NCBI GenBank assembly: GCA_003427395.1
Contig: BFEA01000090.1
Span: forward strand, 2,101,133 to 2,135,349
Direction of reading: 5' to 3'
Origin: Chara braunii
Lineage: Eukaryota; Streptophyta; Charophyceae; Charales; Characeae
DNA length: 34,217 bases
The notes under the pieces are model-generated. The model saw nothing but the letters and a program-made list of their open reading frames with translations, was not told the origin of the DNA and searched no databases. The translations under genes and the position numbers were made by a program. How positions within the stretch are numbered: position 1 is the first letter of the stretch; each line of letters starts with the position of its first letter. Below, in pieces: positions 1 through 7,743 of the stretch.

Positions 1-332
1 CNCNCCCCGGCTATGTCTGTCTTCTTCTTCGTTTTCCTCCTTCCACACGTCTTCTTCTCTCTCCTCAGTCCCTCCTTCTCTGTCCTCCCTTTCTCTCTCC
101 TCCGGTACTCTGTGTTACAACTCCGCGGCCATGGCCGCTGTCTTCCTTTTCCACCGGACTCCGCTCTCTCTCTCTCTCCGTAGTGGTCTTCTTGTTGCAG
201 GTGCGCGGCGTCTTCTTCCACCTCAAGGTCCGATATGGCGGACTGCCTCCTCCGGCGGTCACTTCAGTTATGGCACGTCAGCCCTGCACAACGTCGCGCG
301 CGTGGAACAGCGGGTACCTGCTCCGATACCAA
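1..332 (-). mobile_element. Ty3/gypsy 5' leader fragment, cut by the window edge
   Basis: Read on the minus strand, this is the untranslated leader just downstream of the LTR at 333-1219. It shares GCTATGG-type motifs, CT-rich tracts and the block GGGTACCTGCTCCGATACC (312-330) with the leader of the large element (31630-31709). No gag start is visible before the window edge. Ambiguous bases at 2 and 4 suggest a collapsed repeat. Confidence is good that it is a leader; the element it belongs to lies mostly outside the window. Confidence 0.6.
320..331 (-). other. tRNA primer-binding site (PBS)
   Basis: On the minus strand this reads TGGTATCGGAGC, one nucleotide after the LTR end (TTGCA). It closely resembles the TGGTATCAGAGC PBS (initiator-Met tRNA) of many plant LTR retrotransposons. 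The match to a specific tRNA is inferred. Confidence 0.65.
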
Positions 333-1219
333 TGCAATCGAACTCGACTTCTTCACACTTGTCATGCATGCAAACAGCGAAACAGCAAACTGGCGACATG
401 CGCCCACACAGTACTCAAAGATATCGTAACCAGGTAAGAGTTCTCTTCAAACTGGCTATGGCGACTGAGCGCCCACACAACTCACTGTTCGCACTCTGGA
501 TCACCCTGGATGTCCCACACGCACACTCAGTGTTCATACCCAACACACACACAGTACACACACTCTGCACTCTACACTGAGCTATGGCAGCTATGGCTGC
601 CACTACCTATCGCTATGACTACAGTGCTTCACTCTTGCCCCCTTCGTCTTCGGGCCTCCAGCAGACCTCCTTGCACTAGACGCTGTGGCAGCGCTACCGC
701 ATGGCTTCCGCCTGAATGAATGAATGGCTGGACGCAGCCTCTNGATTTATACTTCTGCGCTGCGTTGGTCTGCCCTNTATCCCTGGCCCATGGTGCACAC
801 AGTCCCCCCCGTGGTACTTGCTGGACCGGACTGGTACTTTCTAGACTCTCCCTTGACTGCATGGCGACGACCCTACGACGCAGTGCAGTTGCACTGGGGT
901 CCTGCTGTTTGACCTCGCCACTTGTCCTCGTCTACAACGTGGGCTTGCTTTAGTCACACCACTTGGCCGCTTGCCTGCACCACTTGACCACTTGCCGACC
1001 TTCTAGAAGGACTGCAGCTAGACTTCTAATCTACAGGTCTACAGATCGAATCTTGGCTACCTATAGACCTACGAAAGACCTACTTACCACTGGCGGTTCT
1101 ACAGGTCGCAGGTTCAATTCTTCGAGTTGACACAGGTATTGTACACAGGTAAGTTGGGGAACTAGGGATCGAACCCTGGGATCTGCATCAGCTACTTCGA
1201 ACTGGTGAATACCGTTTCA
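333..1219 (-). mobile_element. Ty3/gypsy LTR (887 bp) shared by two internal regions
   Basis: The minus-strand LTR begins TGAAACGG at 1219, directly after the purine tract GGCGGGAG, and ends TTGCA at 333 before a PBS. It contains TATAAATC (744-751) followed by ATTCATTCATTC, as do the LTRs at 8469-9434, 22567-23556 and 31710-32697. Its U3 start (GATGCAGATCCCAGGGTTCGA in element sense) is closest to the solo LTR at 8469. Internal sequence flanks it on both sides, so it looks like both the 3' LTR of one element and the 5' LTR of the next. Confidence 0.75.
744..751 (-). promoter_or_regulatory. LTR TATA box
   Basis: Minus-strand TATAAATC, followed about 25 nt downstream by ATTCATTCATTC, is conserved in position and sequence in all four LTRs of this superfamily in the window. 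It is the likely RNA polymerase II core promoter of the element. An N lies at 743. Confidence 0.65.
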
Positions 1220-1257
1220 CTCCCGCCGGCCTAGATTCGAGGTCCTCCGAGAAATTT

Positions 1258-1887
1258 TCAATCCAAGGCAGGACNTTTACCTCGCTGTTGTCTCTCGTAG
1301 GCCCGGACTATATCGGGAGCTGTCTCTAGAAGTTCAGATCTCGTAAACCAGCGGTCGTCTTCCGGTTCTTGATAACTAAAACGAACCTTGTACTGTTTTT
1401 GCGGACGACCCCTACCTCCGGTTCTGAAGACATCTTCATCCACTATACCATCAATGTCATATCTTCCATCCATATCTGGTGGGATCATCGATCTACGGGA
1501 TGGAAACTGATCACTTGTTTGACAAGGTAATAACTTTGATGCATGGAAAACGGGGTACGTGTGGAGGTGTGCTGGGAGTTTTATAGTGTAGGACGGTCCG
1601 TCTTCGCCGCCCTTGACTTCTAAGACTGGCCACGGTCCTCTATAGGTGGGCAGTAACTTCTGCGAGATGTTCTCCTCAGGTGTAAACTCTTTAGAACTAA
1701 CCCAGACTAAGTCGNCTACTTGAAACTGTGAGGGGCGACGATGTTTATTCGCTTGTTCTATCATCCTATGCTGGGCTTTCCTGAGGTTCTCTACAACAGT
1801 AGCTAGTTCTTTTTCGTGCTGTACAGCAAACTCCCTGGTCCCGGGCGACAATCTGTGAATCTGATCTGGCCTAATATACATGCGCAA
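1258..1887 (-). pseudogene. Ty3/gypsy pol 3' end: integrase C-terminus with chromodomain-like tail
   Basis: The frame reads RMYIRPDQIHRLSPGTREFA near its start, then the integrase C-terminal GPW..VLEV..GPSYTI fold, the Ty3 signature HTYPVFHASKL, and a tail VRFSYQEPEDDRWFTRSELL that resembles a divergent chromodomain. The stop TGA is at 1258-1260, 38 bp before the PPT and LTR. Compared with the copy at 23595-24323, roughly 60 codons between RPDQI and RDQIH are missing, so a short repeat coding DQI appears to have been joined. The fragment ends near 1899, where homology to the integrase core stops. An N at 1715 falls inside a codon. It is a partial, non-functional copy. Confidence 0.85.
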
Positions 1888-1899
1888 AACTTGCTGCGA

Positions 1900-2489
1900 A
1901 CAGGAGGTGCAGGAAGCAGGGAAGTTTTATCTCATCCCCTTTGGCCCTATGATACCCCCTTCGTCGTTTCATCTCATCCCCGCCTCTCGGCCGCAACGGG
2001 TTCACTTCTTATTGTAACGAAGAAGTTTGGGGAGTTCAAGGAGGTTGGAGATGGTGGCAAGTTGGAGACGGAATTGACATTGGTATTTGCTTGTGTACAT
2101 CTGCTCCTTCTTCCATTGTTATTTCTTACTTTCCAAGTTTTTTCATTTTAAGTTGCAATTGACTAGGGTTGTCTTTCGTTTAGATATTGCACTTCTAAAT
2201 AGCGAGTCACATGGCGCAATACTAACCGTAAGAGTTTTTCCAGAAAACATGGGAAACGAACCATCAAATCTTTAGAATGAACACGAAAGACAAAAAGGAA
2301 AGTGAAAAAGCATAGCTATGCCGGACCGGACTATGTACTGAATCCGGACCCCGGACTCCAAACCTTTCGGACCCATCCGGACCTCCGGAAAACCGGAATA
2401 TTTTTTTATATCCGGACCGGTCTAGATCCCCTGTTCGGATGCCTGTGCGAGTTCCCTATATTTTTCGACGAGAAAAAAAATCGTACCTC
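1900..2489. other. Unassigned sequence with a CCGGA-rich degenerate array
   Basis: No convincing gene is seen. Between about 2320 and 2440 the motif TCCGGACC or CCGGA recurs at irregular 10-20 bp spacing, in the manner of other degenerate short-motif arrays in this window (6465-6545, 7120-7205, 12240-13570). A 5'-truncation boundary of the adjacent pol fragment is near 1899. Confidence 0.4.
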
Positions 2490-2940
2490 CTCCTCCTTGT
2501 CCTCGTACCTTCATCACTCGTCTATCATATCCTCCTCCTCTGACTCCTCTTTCACATAGCCTGACCAATTACGACCCTCCTTTTCTTTATCCCTCTCCAA
2601 AACTCCCCTCCCCCTTCTTCTTTGTTTTCTCCCTCTCCTTCCTCCTCCTCCTCCTCCTCCTCCTCCTCCTCCTCCTTTTCCTCGTGCATCTATCCCGTCC
2701 TCCTTCTTCTCGTAGCTTGACAAATTACGATCCTCCTCCTCACCCTTACTTTTCTTTATCCCTCTCCAAAATCACCCCCTCCTTCTCCTCCCTCAAGTTC
2801 GCCCCCCTTTTCCTTCTTCCTCTCCTCCTCATCTTGTTGTTCCTCGTATGTCTATCTTTCGTCTATCCCATCCTCCTCCCCCTCCTCCTCCCCTTCCTCC
2901 TCCTCCTCCACCTCCTCCTTGTAGCACTATCCTGTGCTTT
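2490..2940. repeat. Pyrimidine-rich degenerate tandem repeat, (TCC)n core
   Basis: This strand is almost purely C/T with TCC runs (2640-2685). A degenerate unit of about 150 bp recurs: GACCAATTACGACCCTCC (about 2563) and GACAAATTACGATCCTCC (about 2718) are each followed by TTTCTTTATCCCTCTCCAAAA. ORFs through it are low-complexity artefacts. Confidence 0.75.
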
Positions 2941-3002
2941 GAGGAATCTTCCCATAAAAAAAAGGGGGAATTTTTTTTGATTTCGAGAAGATGAGAGAGA
3001 AT

Positions 3003-3102
3003 GTCCTTTGGGATATCCGTTGAAATTGGAACGATATAGAGAAGATTATCATGGCCCTTGCGCAAGGATGACACACATAAATAGAGAAATGGTCCAATCT
3101 GT
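3003..3102 (+). pseudogene. U6 snRNA retropseudogene (near full length, poly-A tailed)
   Basis: It starts GTCCTTTGGGATATCC and carries the U6 core ATTGGAACGATATAGAGAAG, then ATTATCATGGCCC..GCGCAAGGATGACAC, and the 3' end GAGAAATGGTCCAAT. Active U6 has ATACAGAGAAGATTAGCATGG, so there are substitutions in the ACAGAGA box (ATAGAGA) and AGC triad region (TTATCATGG). After TCTGT comes a run of 12 A (3103-3114) instead of the pol III T-run. Flanks AAGATGAGAGAGAAT (2988-3002) and AAGACGAGAGAAAAAT (3113-3128) look like an imperfect target duplication, though both are purine-rich. This is a LINE-type processed copy, not a working gene. Confidence 0.88.
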
Positions 3103-3114
3103 AAAAAAAAAAAA

Positions 3115-3543
3115 GACGAGAGAAAAATGGAGGACAACGGAGAGAGAGAAAGACAGGAAAAAGAGGAGAGATATAGACGAGAGAGGGAGAGATATGGCGA
3201 AAAGGAGGACGGCGAGGAGGAGAAAAAAAATGAGGCCCAACTTGACGAGGAGGATGAGGAGGAGGAGGAAGGGGAGGAGAGGAGGATAGCGGGAAAGGAA
3301 AGGAGGGTGGAGTTGATCACGAGGAGGAGGAGAAGGAGAGGAGTAGGAGGACGATAAAGGAGGGTGGAGTTGATGACGAGGAGGAGGAGGAGGAGGAGGA
3401 GGAGGAGGGGGAGGAGGAGAGGGAGAAAAAAAAGGTGGGGAGAGTTCACAAGGAGGAGGAGGACGACAATGAGAAAATAGGGCAGAGTTGAGGAGGAGGA
3501 GTTGTCAGAGGATAGGCAGCAAAAAAAGGACGACGGGGTTGAC

Positions 3544-3575
<32 letters not shown>
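3115..3575. repeat. Purine-rich degenerate repeat, (GGA)n and (GA)n
   Basis: Almost pure A/G on this strand. Sub-repeats of type GGAGGGTGGAGTTGATSACGAGG recur at 3301, 3360 and in decayed form later, with a GA run at about 3548-3574. With the pyrimidine block at 2490-2940 it forms an abrupt strand-composition switch. Confidence 0.75.
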
Positions 3576-3578
<3 letters not shown>

Positions 3579-3753
3579 ATTCACGTGGCTGTTGCCTTGC
3601 TCCACACGCTGTCAGATGGGCAGCACTCAAGCCCCTCACCCCGCTCCACGCGCCCACCTCGTTGGCATCAGGCAATGGCAGAGCTCTAAGGGCGTTGAAG
3701 ACGACAACCTATGAGGCTACGACAGGGGGGGCGGCGGCCATGGTAGCCATTCA

Positions 3754-3791
3754 ATTTTACGGCTGCCTTTGGAAAATGGCAGCCGTGAAAT
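3754..3791. repeat. Inverted repeat, 14-bp arms and 10-nt loop
   Basis: ATTTTACGGCTGCC (3754-3767) pairs with GGCAGCCGTGAAAT (3778-3791), one wobble, around TTTGGAAAAT. It could be the remnant of a MITE or a foldback end. No TSD was found. Confidence 0.6.
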
Positions 3792-3859
3792 CCCCCACAA
3801 CAGTTGAAAAAAAAAAAAGAAAGACAACAAAAAACAAACACCCTCCTACACTCTTTAGG

Positions 3860-5800
3860 CCTTCCAGATGTTAGGGCAGCGCGAGAAAAAATTGGGCCCT
3901 TTTTTTTGGGGTAGCCCAGGGTGCCCGAAAAAAAATTGGTCATTGGCATGGACACTACCATCCAATGGGATCCAGGCATCAGTACGTGTCCGGTGGTTCG
4001 GATCGTAGCCCTGGTAAAGACACATAATTTTGCAAACAGAATTTGTCTAACAAGAATACGTGTCAACCACATGCTTAGTGCTACCATAGCTTGTGAATTA
4101 AAATGAAAAGATTTAACGAGAACAACTCAATTCATTACAAAACTTATCCACCTACTTCTCGTTGTGGAGCCATAGGTCCTGCAAGGGGGGGCCCTCCTGA
4201 CTGCATCATGAAGGATTTTGCAGGACTTGTCACGTAGAGCGTTGCAGCTCCGGCCGAGTGCGCCAGCCATACCTCTCGTGAACCCTTACGATAGGATAGG
4301 CCCACGCGAGGTACACCTTACCTCCACCCGTGGGAGTTGTCACCATCCCTTTGGTGGGCGTATCCCCGCCGAGCTACCGAACCACATGCGAAAAAGTTTT
4401 GTATGCAATCGCAGAGGTGGCCCAACCAAGGGCGTTTCTTGTTCGCTGCAGCATAGGGGGTATGGGAGGGTTAACGCCCGAATCGAACCTGTGCGCGAAT
4501 CGTCGCTTGAGGCGATGATCTCTCGAACACCATCCCACGCGGGTGGACTAGGACGGTCAAATCAAACCTTGTGATACATCTCACGAAAATAAAATCAAAC
4601 TTCATGCGTAAATCGCGCCTAGTCCCTTGTTCACATTTGACCCATAACTTTCGTGGAAAGAATTAGGTAGGTCTTGCGTGCTAGACTGTGAATAAATATC
4701 ATGCCGATGTAGACTTCATCATATCGACCAACCATGCATGAATACGTACGCCGGCGAAATGATGACGTACTGTGTTACCCACAACCACCCAATCCTCAAT
4801 AATTTTGAGGGTCGCATTTGACACTTAAGTGTCAGCTGACACACCTCTTGAAGGGCTAACCTATCGACGCCAGACAATCACAGGTGCGATTGCGAGACGT
4901 ACCCTCTTCTGCACACTGTGGAGTTGAGGGGTAGGCAGGTTTCGACCCTTAGTGGCGGCCAAACGCCTTTGACCTTAAAAGCAGGGCTCCGTTTTCAGAG
5001 GCTTGGAAACAGGTCAAGGGGTTTGACTTTAACAACCACTATAGACCTTAACGTCCAACTATATAAAAAAAATTCTAAAAAGCATAAATAAAATGGGATT
5101 TCCCTTTTCTCTCGACACAAATTTGTTCAATCCTTAGGCACGATCAAAGTAGACCGTGCGTATACACAAAATATGAATATAACGAGGTTACAAAACTCGA
5201 GGCGATCACTCTCACAATCAAAGTGTGATTTCCTTCAGAATATACACATGATCACAAACAAAGTCAATCTGGACTTTGACTCGCAAAACATGTCTGCAAT
5301 CACACCAAACATTCAACATCGACATACCACACAGTACACGGGGTCAACTTCGATCACTCTCTACACTCACATCCCTTGCCTTATTCACACAAGCCCCAAC
5401 TGTTTCCCATCCTTTCAGAAGAAAAATACCGAGTCCTTTTTAAATTGCCATTTAATAAAAGTTCGTGTAAAAACCCAAAGAAACGTTTCAACCCAAAGGG
5501 GCTAAGGCCTTCGGTTGAGTATCGAGAGCGAGTTACAGTGGACTCGGACGCCAACTTGTTATCAAAAGATAACAGAAGATGATCCTCGAAGGATCAACTT
5601 GAAGCTAGTCAAGCCACGAGATAATCTGAATGAAAGTGACCTGGAACACAACACAGGTCAAAACCCAAACTACGCTCGAGTGCGTATGAAATACTCCTAC
5701 CTTCCTTCCTTACCTTTGATACCTGTTTGAAAATGCTAGGAATTTCAACAGTACCTATCCTAAGCAAGGGCAGACTGCCAACTTTCAAAGTTCTACAATA
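3860..5800. other. No recognisable gene; unassigned sequence
   Basis: ORFs are short and show no family I recognise. Visible structure is limited: a bulged inverted repeat CATTGG..CCAATG at about 3941-3970, the palindrome pair at 4819-4842, and a short inverted repeat TGATCCT/AGGATCA near 5579-5595. Part may be old LTR sequence (4140-4570 is more GC-rich than its surroundings), but no partner copy is present. Confidence 0.4.
4819..4842. repeat. Two overlapping perfect palindromes
   Basis: TGACACTTAAGTGTCA (4819-4834) is a perfect 16-bp palindrome, and GTGTCAGCTGACAC (4829-4842) is a perfect 14-bp palindrome sharing its right half. The 6-mer TGACAC thus occurs as forward, reverse, forward. 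Confidence 0.7.
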
Positions 5801-5812
5801 TTCTAACTCCTC

Positions 5813-6060
5813 TAGATTTGAGGAAATTTCGCCAGCGCTTCCCGTAGGACAAGTGTCTTTGCAGAGTTTATATAAGATTGGATTTGGAATCTGAAAGCGA
5901 TCTTTGATTTTACAAAGTCAAATTTTGTTTCCCCGAATTAGTAAAAATTTGGGCAACATCTCCTTTAAAGAAGTAGGCTTCCCAAATTCATACTAAGTTA
6001 GATATGAACTCGAGATAAAACTTGAATTTTGTCAGGACAAAACTGTAACCTGCATAACAC
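5813..6060. repeat. Left part of a tandem repeat of about 123 bp
   Basis: Two units start near 5813 and 5935 and share AGATTT..GAAATTTSGSCARC..CTTCCC..TAGG..AAG...TTT. Three more units of the same family start near 7989, 8113 and 8239, with steps of 122-124 bp. The array is split by the hammerhead cluster at 6130-7760, implying that cluster is younger. Confidence 0.6.
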
Positions 6061-6150
6061 AGTAAATGTGTTTGCGCCCCTTCACATTCAAGTGAACAGC
6101 TCGCGAACATCGAATATAATTTTTTTGTCGTACGATATATATATATATAT

Positions 6151-6379
6151 ACAGTCTGTAGAGTTTTCCATCTGGTGTGGGTGAGTGATAGTCTACTTTG
6201 ATTTTGGTTAATGTAGATTATCATTTACAGTGTAATCAGTGAGGGGATTCTGCAGACTGTTGAGGGTTCAGCCTCCTGATGAGTCGGTGAAACTCCGACG
6301 AAACAGTTTGTCACAGCCCCTCGTTTGTTGTCCTCTTCTCCCTCTCTGCCTACGGTTTACCGGGCAGTTCTATTTGACG
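6151..6379 (+). mobile_element. Hammerhead-ribozyme retroposon, copy A
   Basis: It abuts (AT)8 at 6135-6150 and ends TTTGACG followed by (AT)n at 6380-6393. Order: 5' region ACAGTCTGTAGAG, hammerhead ribozyme (6241-6322), pyrimidine tract (TGTTGTCCTCTTCTCCCTCTCTG), then a hairpin CTGCC-TA-CGGT/ACCG-GGCAG (about 6346-6367), then TTCTATTTGACG. Copy B has 41 additional 5' bases, so copy A is probably slightly 5'-truncated. No ORF or tRNA-like PBS is seen. The layout (variable 5' ends, constant 3' hairpin and tail, simple-repeat target) is that of a SINE-like, non-autonomous retroposon. Confidence 0.75.
6241..6322 (+). ncRNA. Type III hammerhead ribozyme (copy A)
   Basis: All core elements are present. 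Helix III: 6252-6260 with 6303-6311 (9 pairs, two G-U). Cleavage triplet GTT at 6259-6261, predicted cut between 6261 and 6262. Helix I: GAGG 6262-6265 with CCTC 6272-6275, loop GTTCAG. Core CTGATGA 6276-6282. Helix II: GTCGG 6283-6287 with CCGAC 6295-6299, 7-nt loop. Core GAAA 6300-6303. Helix III extends past a 5x5 internal loop by GAGGGG (6241-6246) with CCCCTC (6317-6322). GUU is a permitted but usually slower triplet than GUC. Confidence 0.9.
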
Positions 6380-6393
6380 ATATATATATATAT

Positions 6394-6453
6394 CGTTTGT
6401 GGTCCTGTTCTCTCTCTCTGCCAACGGTTTACCGGGCAGTTCTGTTTGTGACG
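6394..6453 (+). mobile_element. Hammerhead retroposon, 5'-truncated copy A'
   Basis: Starts CGTTTGTGGTCC directly after (AT)n and contains only the pyrimidine tract, the 3' hairpin (CTGCCAACGGTTTACCGGGCAG spans about 6418-6439) and TTTGTGACG followed by AT repeats. The ribozyme has been lost by truncation. It sits head to tail behind copy A, inside that copy's AT tail. Confidence 0.75.
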
Positions 6454-6464
6454 ATATATATTCG

Positions 6465-7220
6465 GGACGGGCCGAACGCCCGAACCCGAACGCCCGAACT
6501 TTTGGCACCCCCGCTCGACGCGTTCGGCCGTTCAGCCGAACGCGGATCCAAAAAAAAAAAAAAAAAAAAAAAGAATTAAAAAAAATCCAAAAAATATATA
6601 TGTGATACAAAAGAATAAACTAAACAACATTTGCCTCAATGTTATATCCAAATTATTTACCAAATTTGAAATAAAAATCAAATACTAAAAATAAATAATA
6701 ATAATGAAAATTAGAAAAAATACAACGAGAATTAAATTATTGAGTGGGCGAGCACGTTTTTGACAACGCCATCTTTGGTGATTTTTCATTTTTTTTTGGC
6801 TGTGACAAATGCCATGAAACTTTATATATTGTGTATCTTATATAATAGAGAATCTACGAATAAAGTCTGAAAAAAACAAAATTTGTTTTATGCCCCGAAA
6901 TAAAGGAAAAACAAAAAGTGAAAAGAGAGAAAAAACAAATTTGTGAGTGGGCAAGTAAGTTTTGACACCACCACCCTTGAGGATTTTTCATTTTTTTTTG
7001 GCTGATCAGAATGACTTCAAAATTAAGCGGGGGATACCTTACATCACAAAGAACTCGCAAAAAAAAAATCAGAAAAAAATAATGATATTTGGGTGCCAAA
7101 ATATTTTTTTGCGGGGTCCGAACCCCTTCAAGTTCGGGCCCCGTACGGGGACCCGAACGCCCGAACGTTCGGGGGTCAGCTAAGGGGCCTCCGTATGTTC
7201 GGCCTGGCAACCCTGTATAT
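6465..7220. repeat. AT-rich dispersed repeat with CGAACG-rich ends
   Basis: GC-rich arrays of CGAACGCCCGAAC type lie at both ends (6470-6545 and 7120-7205) and enclose a very AT-rich interior. Inside, GAGTGGGCRAG..TTTTGACA..GATTTTTCATTTTTTTTTGGCTG occurs twice (about 6741 and 6942). A segment near 6620-6690 (ACAACATTTGCCTCA...) matches 9945-10000, so this is a dispersed family. No ORF with recognisable function. Confidence 0.5.
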
Positions 7221-7234
7221 ATATATATATATAC

Positions 7235-7304
7235 GTCACAGCCCCTCGTTTGTTGTCCTCTTCTCCCTCTCTGCTTACGGTTTACCGGGCAGTTCTATTT
7301 GACG
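7235..7304 (+). mobile_element. Hammerhead retroposon, 5'-truncated copy C
   Basis: Starts GTCACAGCCCC immediately after a (TA)n run (7215-7234), i.e. inside the 3' strand of ribozyme helix III, and runs to TTTGACG plus AT repeats. It keeps the 3' hairpin (CTGCTTACGGTTTACC...). Confidence 0.75.
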
Positions 7305-7315
7305 ATATATATATA

Positions 7316-7582
7316 CGTGGATGTTTTGTTGGCTTGTGATGGGGTGTGAACCGACAGTCTGTAGAGTTTTCCATCTGGTGGGTGAGTGATAGTCTACTTT
7401 GATTTTGGTTAAGGTAGATTATCGTTTATTGCGTAATCAGTGAGGGGATTATGCAAACTGTTGAGGGTTCAACCTCCTGATGAGTCGGTGAAACTCCGAC
7501 GAAACAGTTTGTCACAGCCCCTCGTTTGTTGTCCTCTTCTCTCTCTCTGCCTACGGTTTACCAGGCAGTTCTGTTTGTGACG
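7316..7582 (+). mobile_element. Hammerhead retroposon, longest copy B
   Basis: Runs from the AT tail of copy C (ending 7315) to TTTGTGACG (7582) and another AT tract. It is the longest copy (267 bp), adding about 41 bp at the 5' side of the ACAGTCTGTAGAG shared with copy A. It contains a complete ribozyme, the pyrimidine tract and the 3' hairpin (here CTGCC..CAGGCAG). The loop of ribozyme helix I plus flank, GGTTCAACCTC, is close to a pol III B box (GGTTCRANNCC), but no clear A box is seen, so a pol III promoter is only a possibility. Confidence 0.75.
7442..7523 (+). ncRNA. Type III hammerhead ribozyme (copy B)
   Basis: Same fold as copy A. Helix III is 7453-7461 with 7504-7512, and a G in copy A (6255, wobble) is A here (7456), giving a Watson-Crick pair, so the change preserves pairing. 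Cleavage triplet GTT, cut between 7462 and 7463. Helix I GAGG/CCTC with loop GTTCAA; CTGATGA 7477-7483; helix II GTCGG/CCGAC (7484-7488, 7496-7500); GAAA 7501-7504; extension GAGGGG 7442-7447 with CCCCTC 7518-7523. Confidence 0.9.
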
Positions 7583-7595
7583 ATATATATATATT

Positions 7596-7714
7596 AGGGT
7601 TCAGCCTCCTGATGAGTCGGTGAAACTCCGACGAAACAGTTTGTCACAGCCCCTCGTTTGTTGTCCTCTTCTCTCTCTCTGCCTACGGTTTACCGGGCAA
7701 TTCTATTTGTGACG
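7596..7714 (+). mobile_element. Hammerhead retroposon copy D, starting at the predicted cleavage site
   Basis: It joins the AT tail of copy B directly to AGGGTTCAGCCTCCTGATGA. The predicted cleavage product begins GAGGGTTC, so copy D starts at its second nucleotide. It keeps CTGATGA (7609-7615), helix II and GAAA (7633-7636) but lacks the upstream helix III strand and cleavage triplet, so this copy cannot cut itself. It ends TTTGTGACG and AT repeats. Confidence 0.75.
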
Positions 7715-7732
7715 ATATATATACATATATAT

Positions 7733-7743
7733 TCTATTTGACG
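7733..7743 (+). mobile_element. Minimal 3' end copy of the hammerhead retroposon
   Basis: Only TCTATTTGACG, between AT tracts (7715-7732 and 7744-7757). It matches the last 11 bases of copies A and C and is best read as an extreme 5' truncation. Confidence 0.5.

Noticed and set aside
2829-3605. 258-codon minus-strand ORF rich in Leu and Ser
   Set aside because: It is the translation of the purine/pyrimidine repeats and the U6 copy; pure composition.
6252-6320. Type I hammerhead fold using GUC at 6310-6312 with a 3-bp helix III
   Set aside because: A tiny helix III (A-U, C-G, A-U, GUU loop) is possible, but then position 1.1 (A) faces 2.1 (C) and helix I does not form next to the core. The type III fold satisfies all three helices.
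6135-7720. A plant retrozyme (LTR-type hammerhead element)
   Set aside because: No tRNA PBS, no PPT and no equal-length direct repeats bounding an internal region; copies instead have ragged 5' ends and a fixed TGACG(AT)n 3' end.
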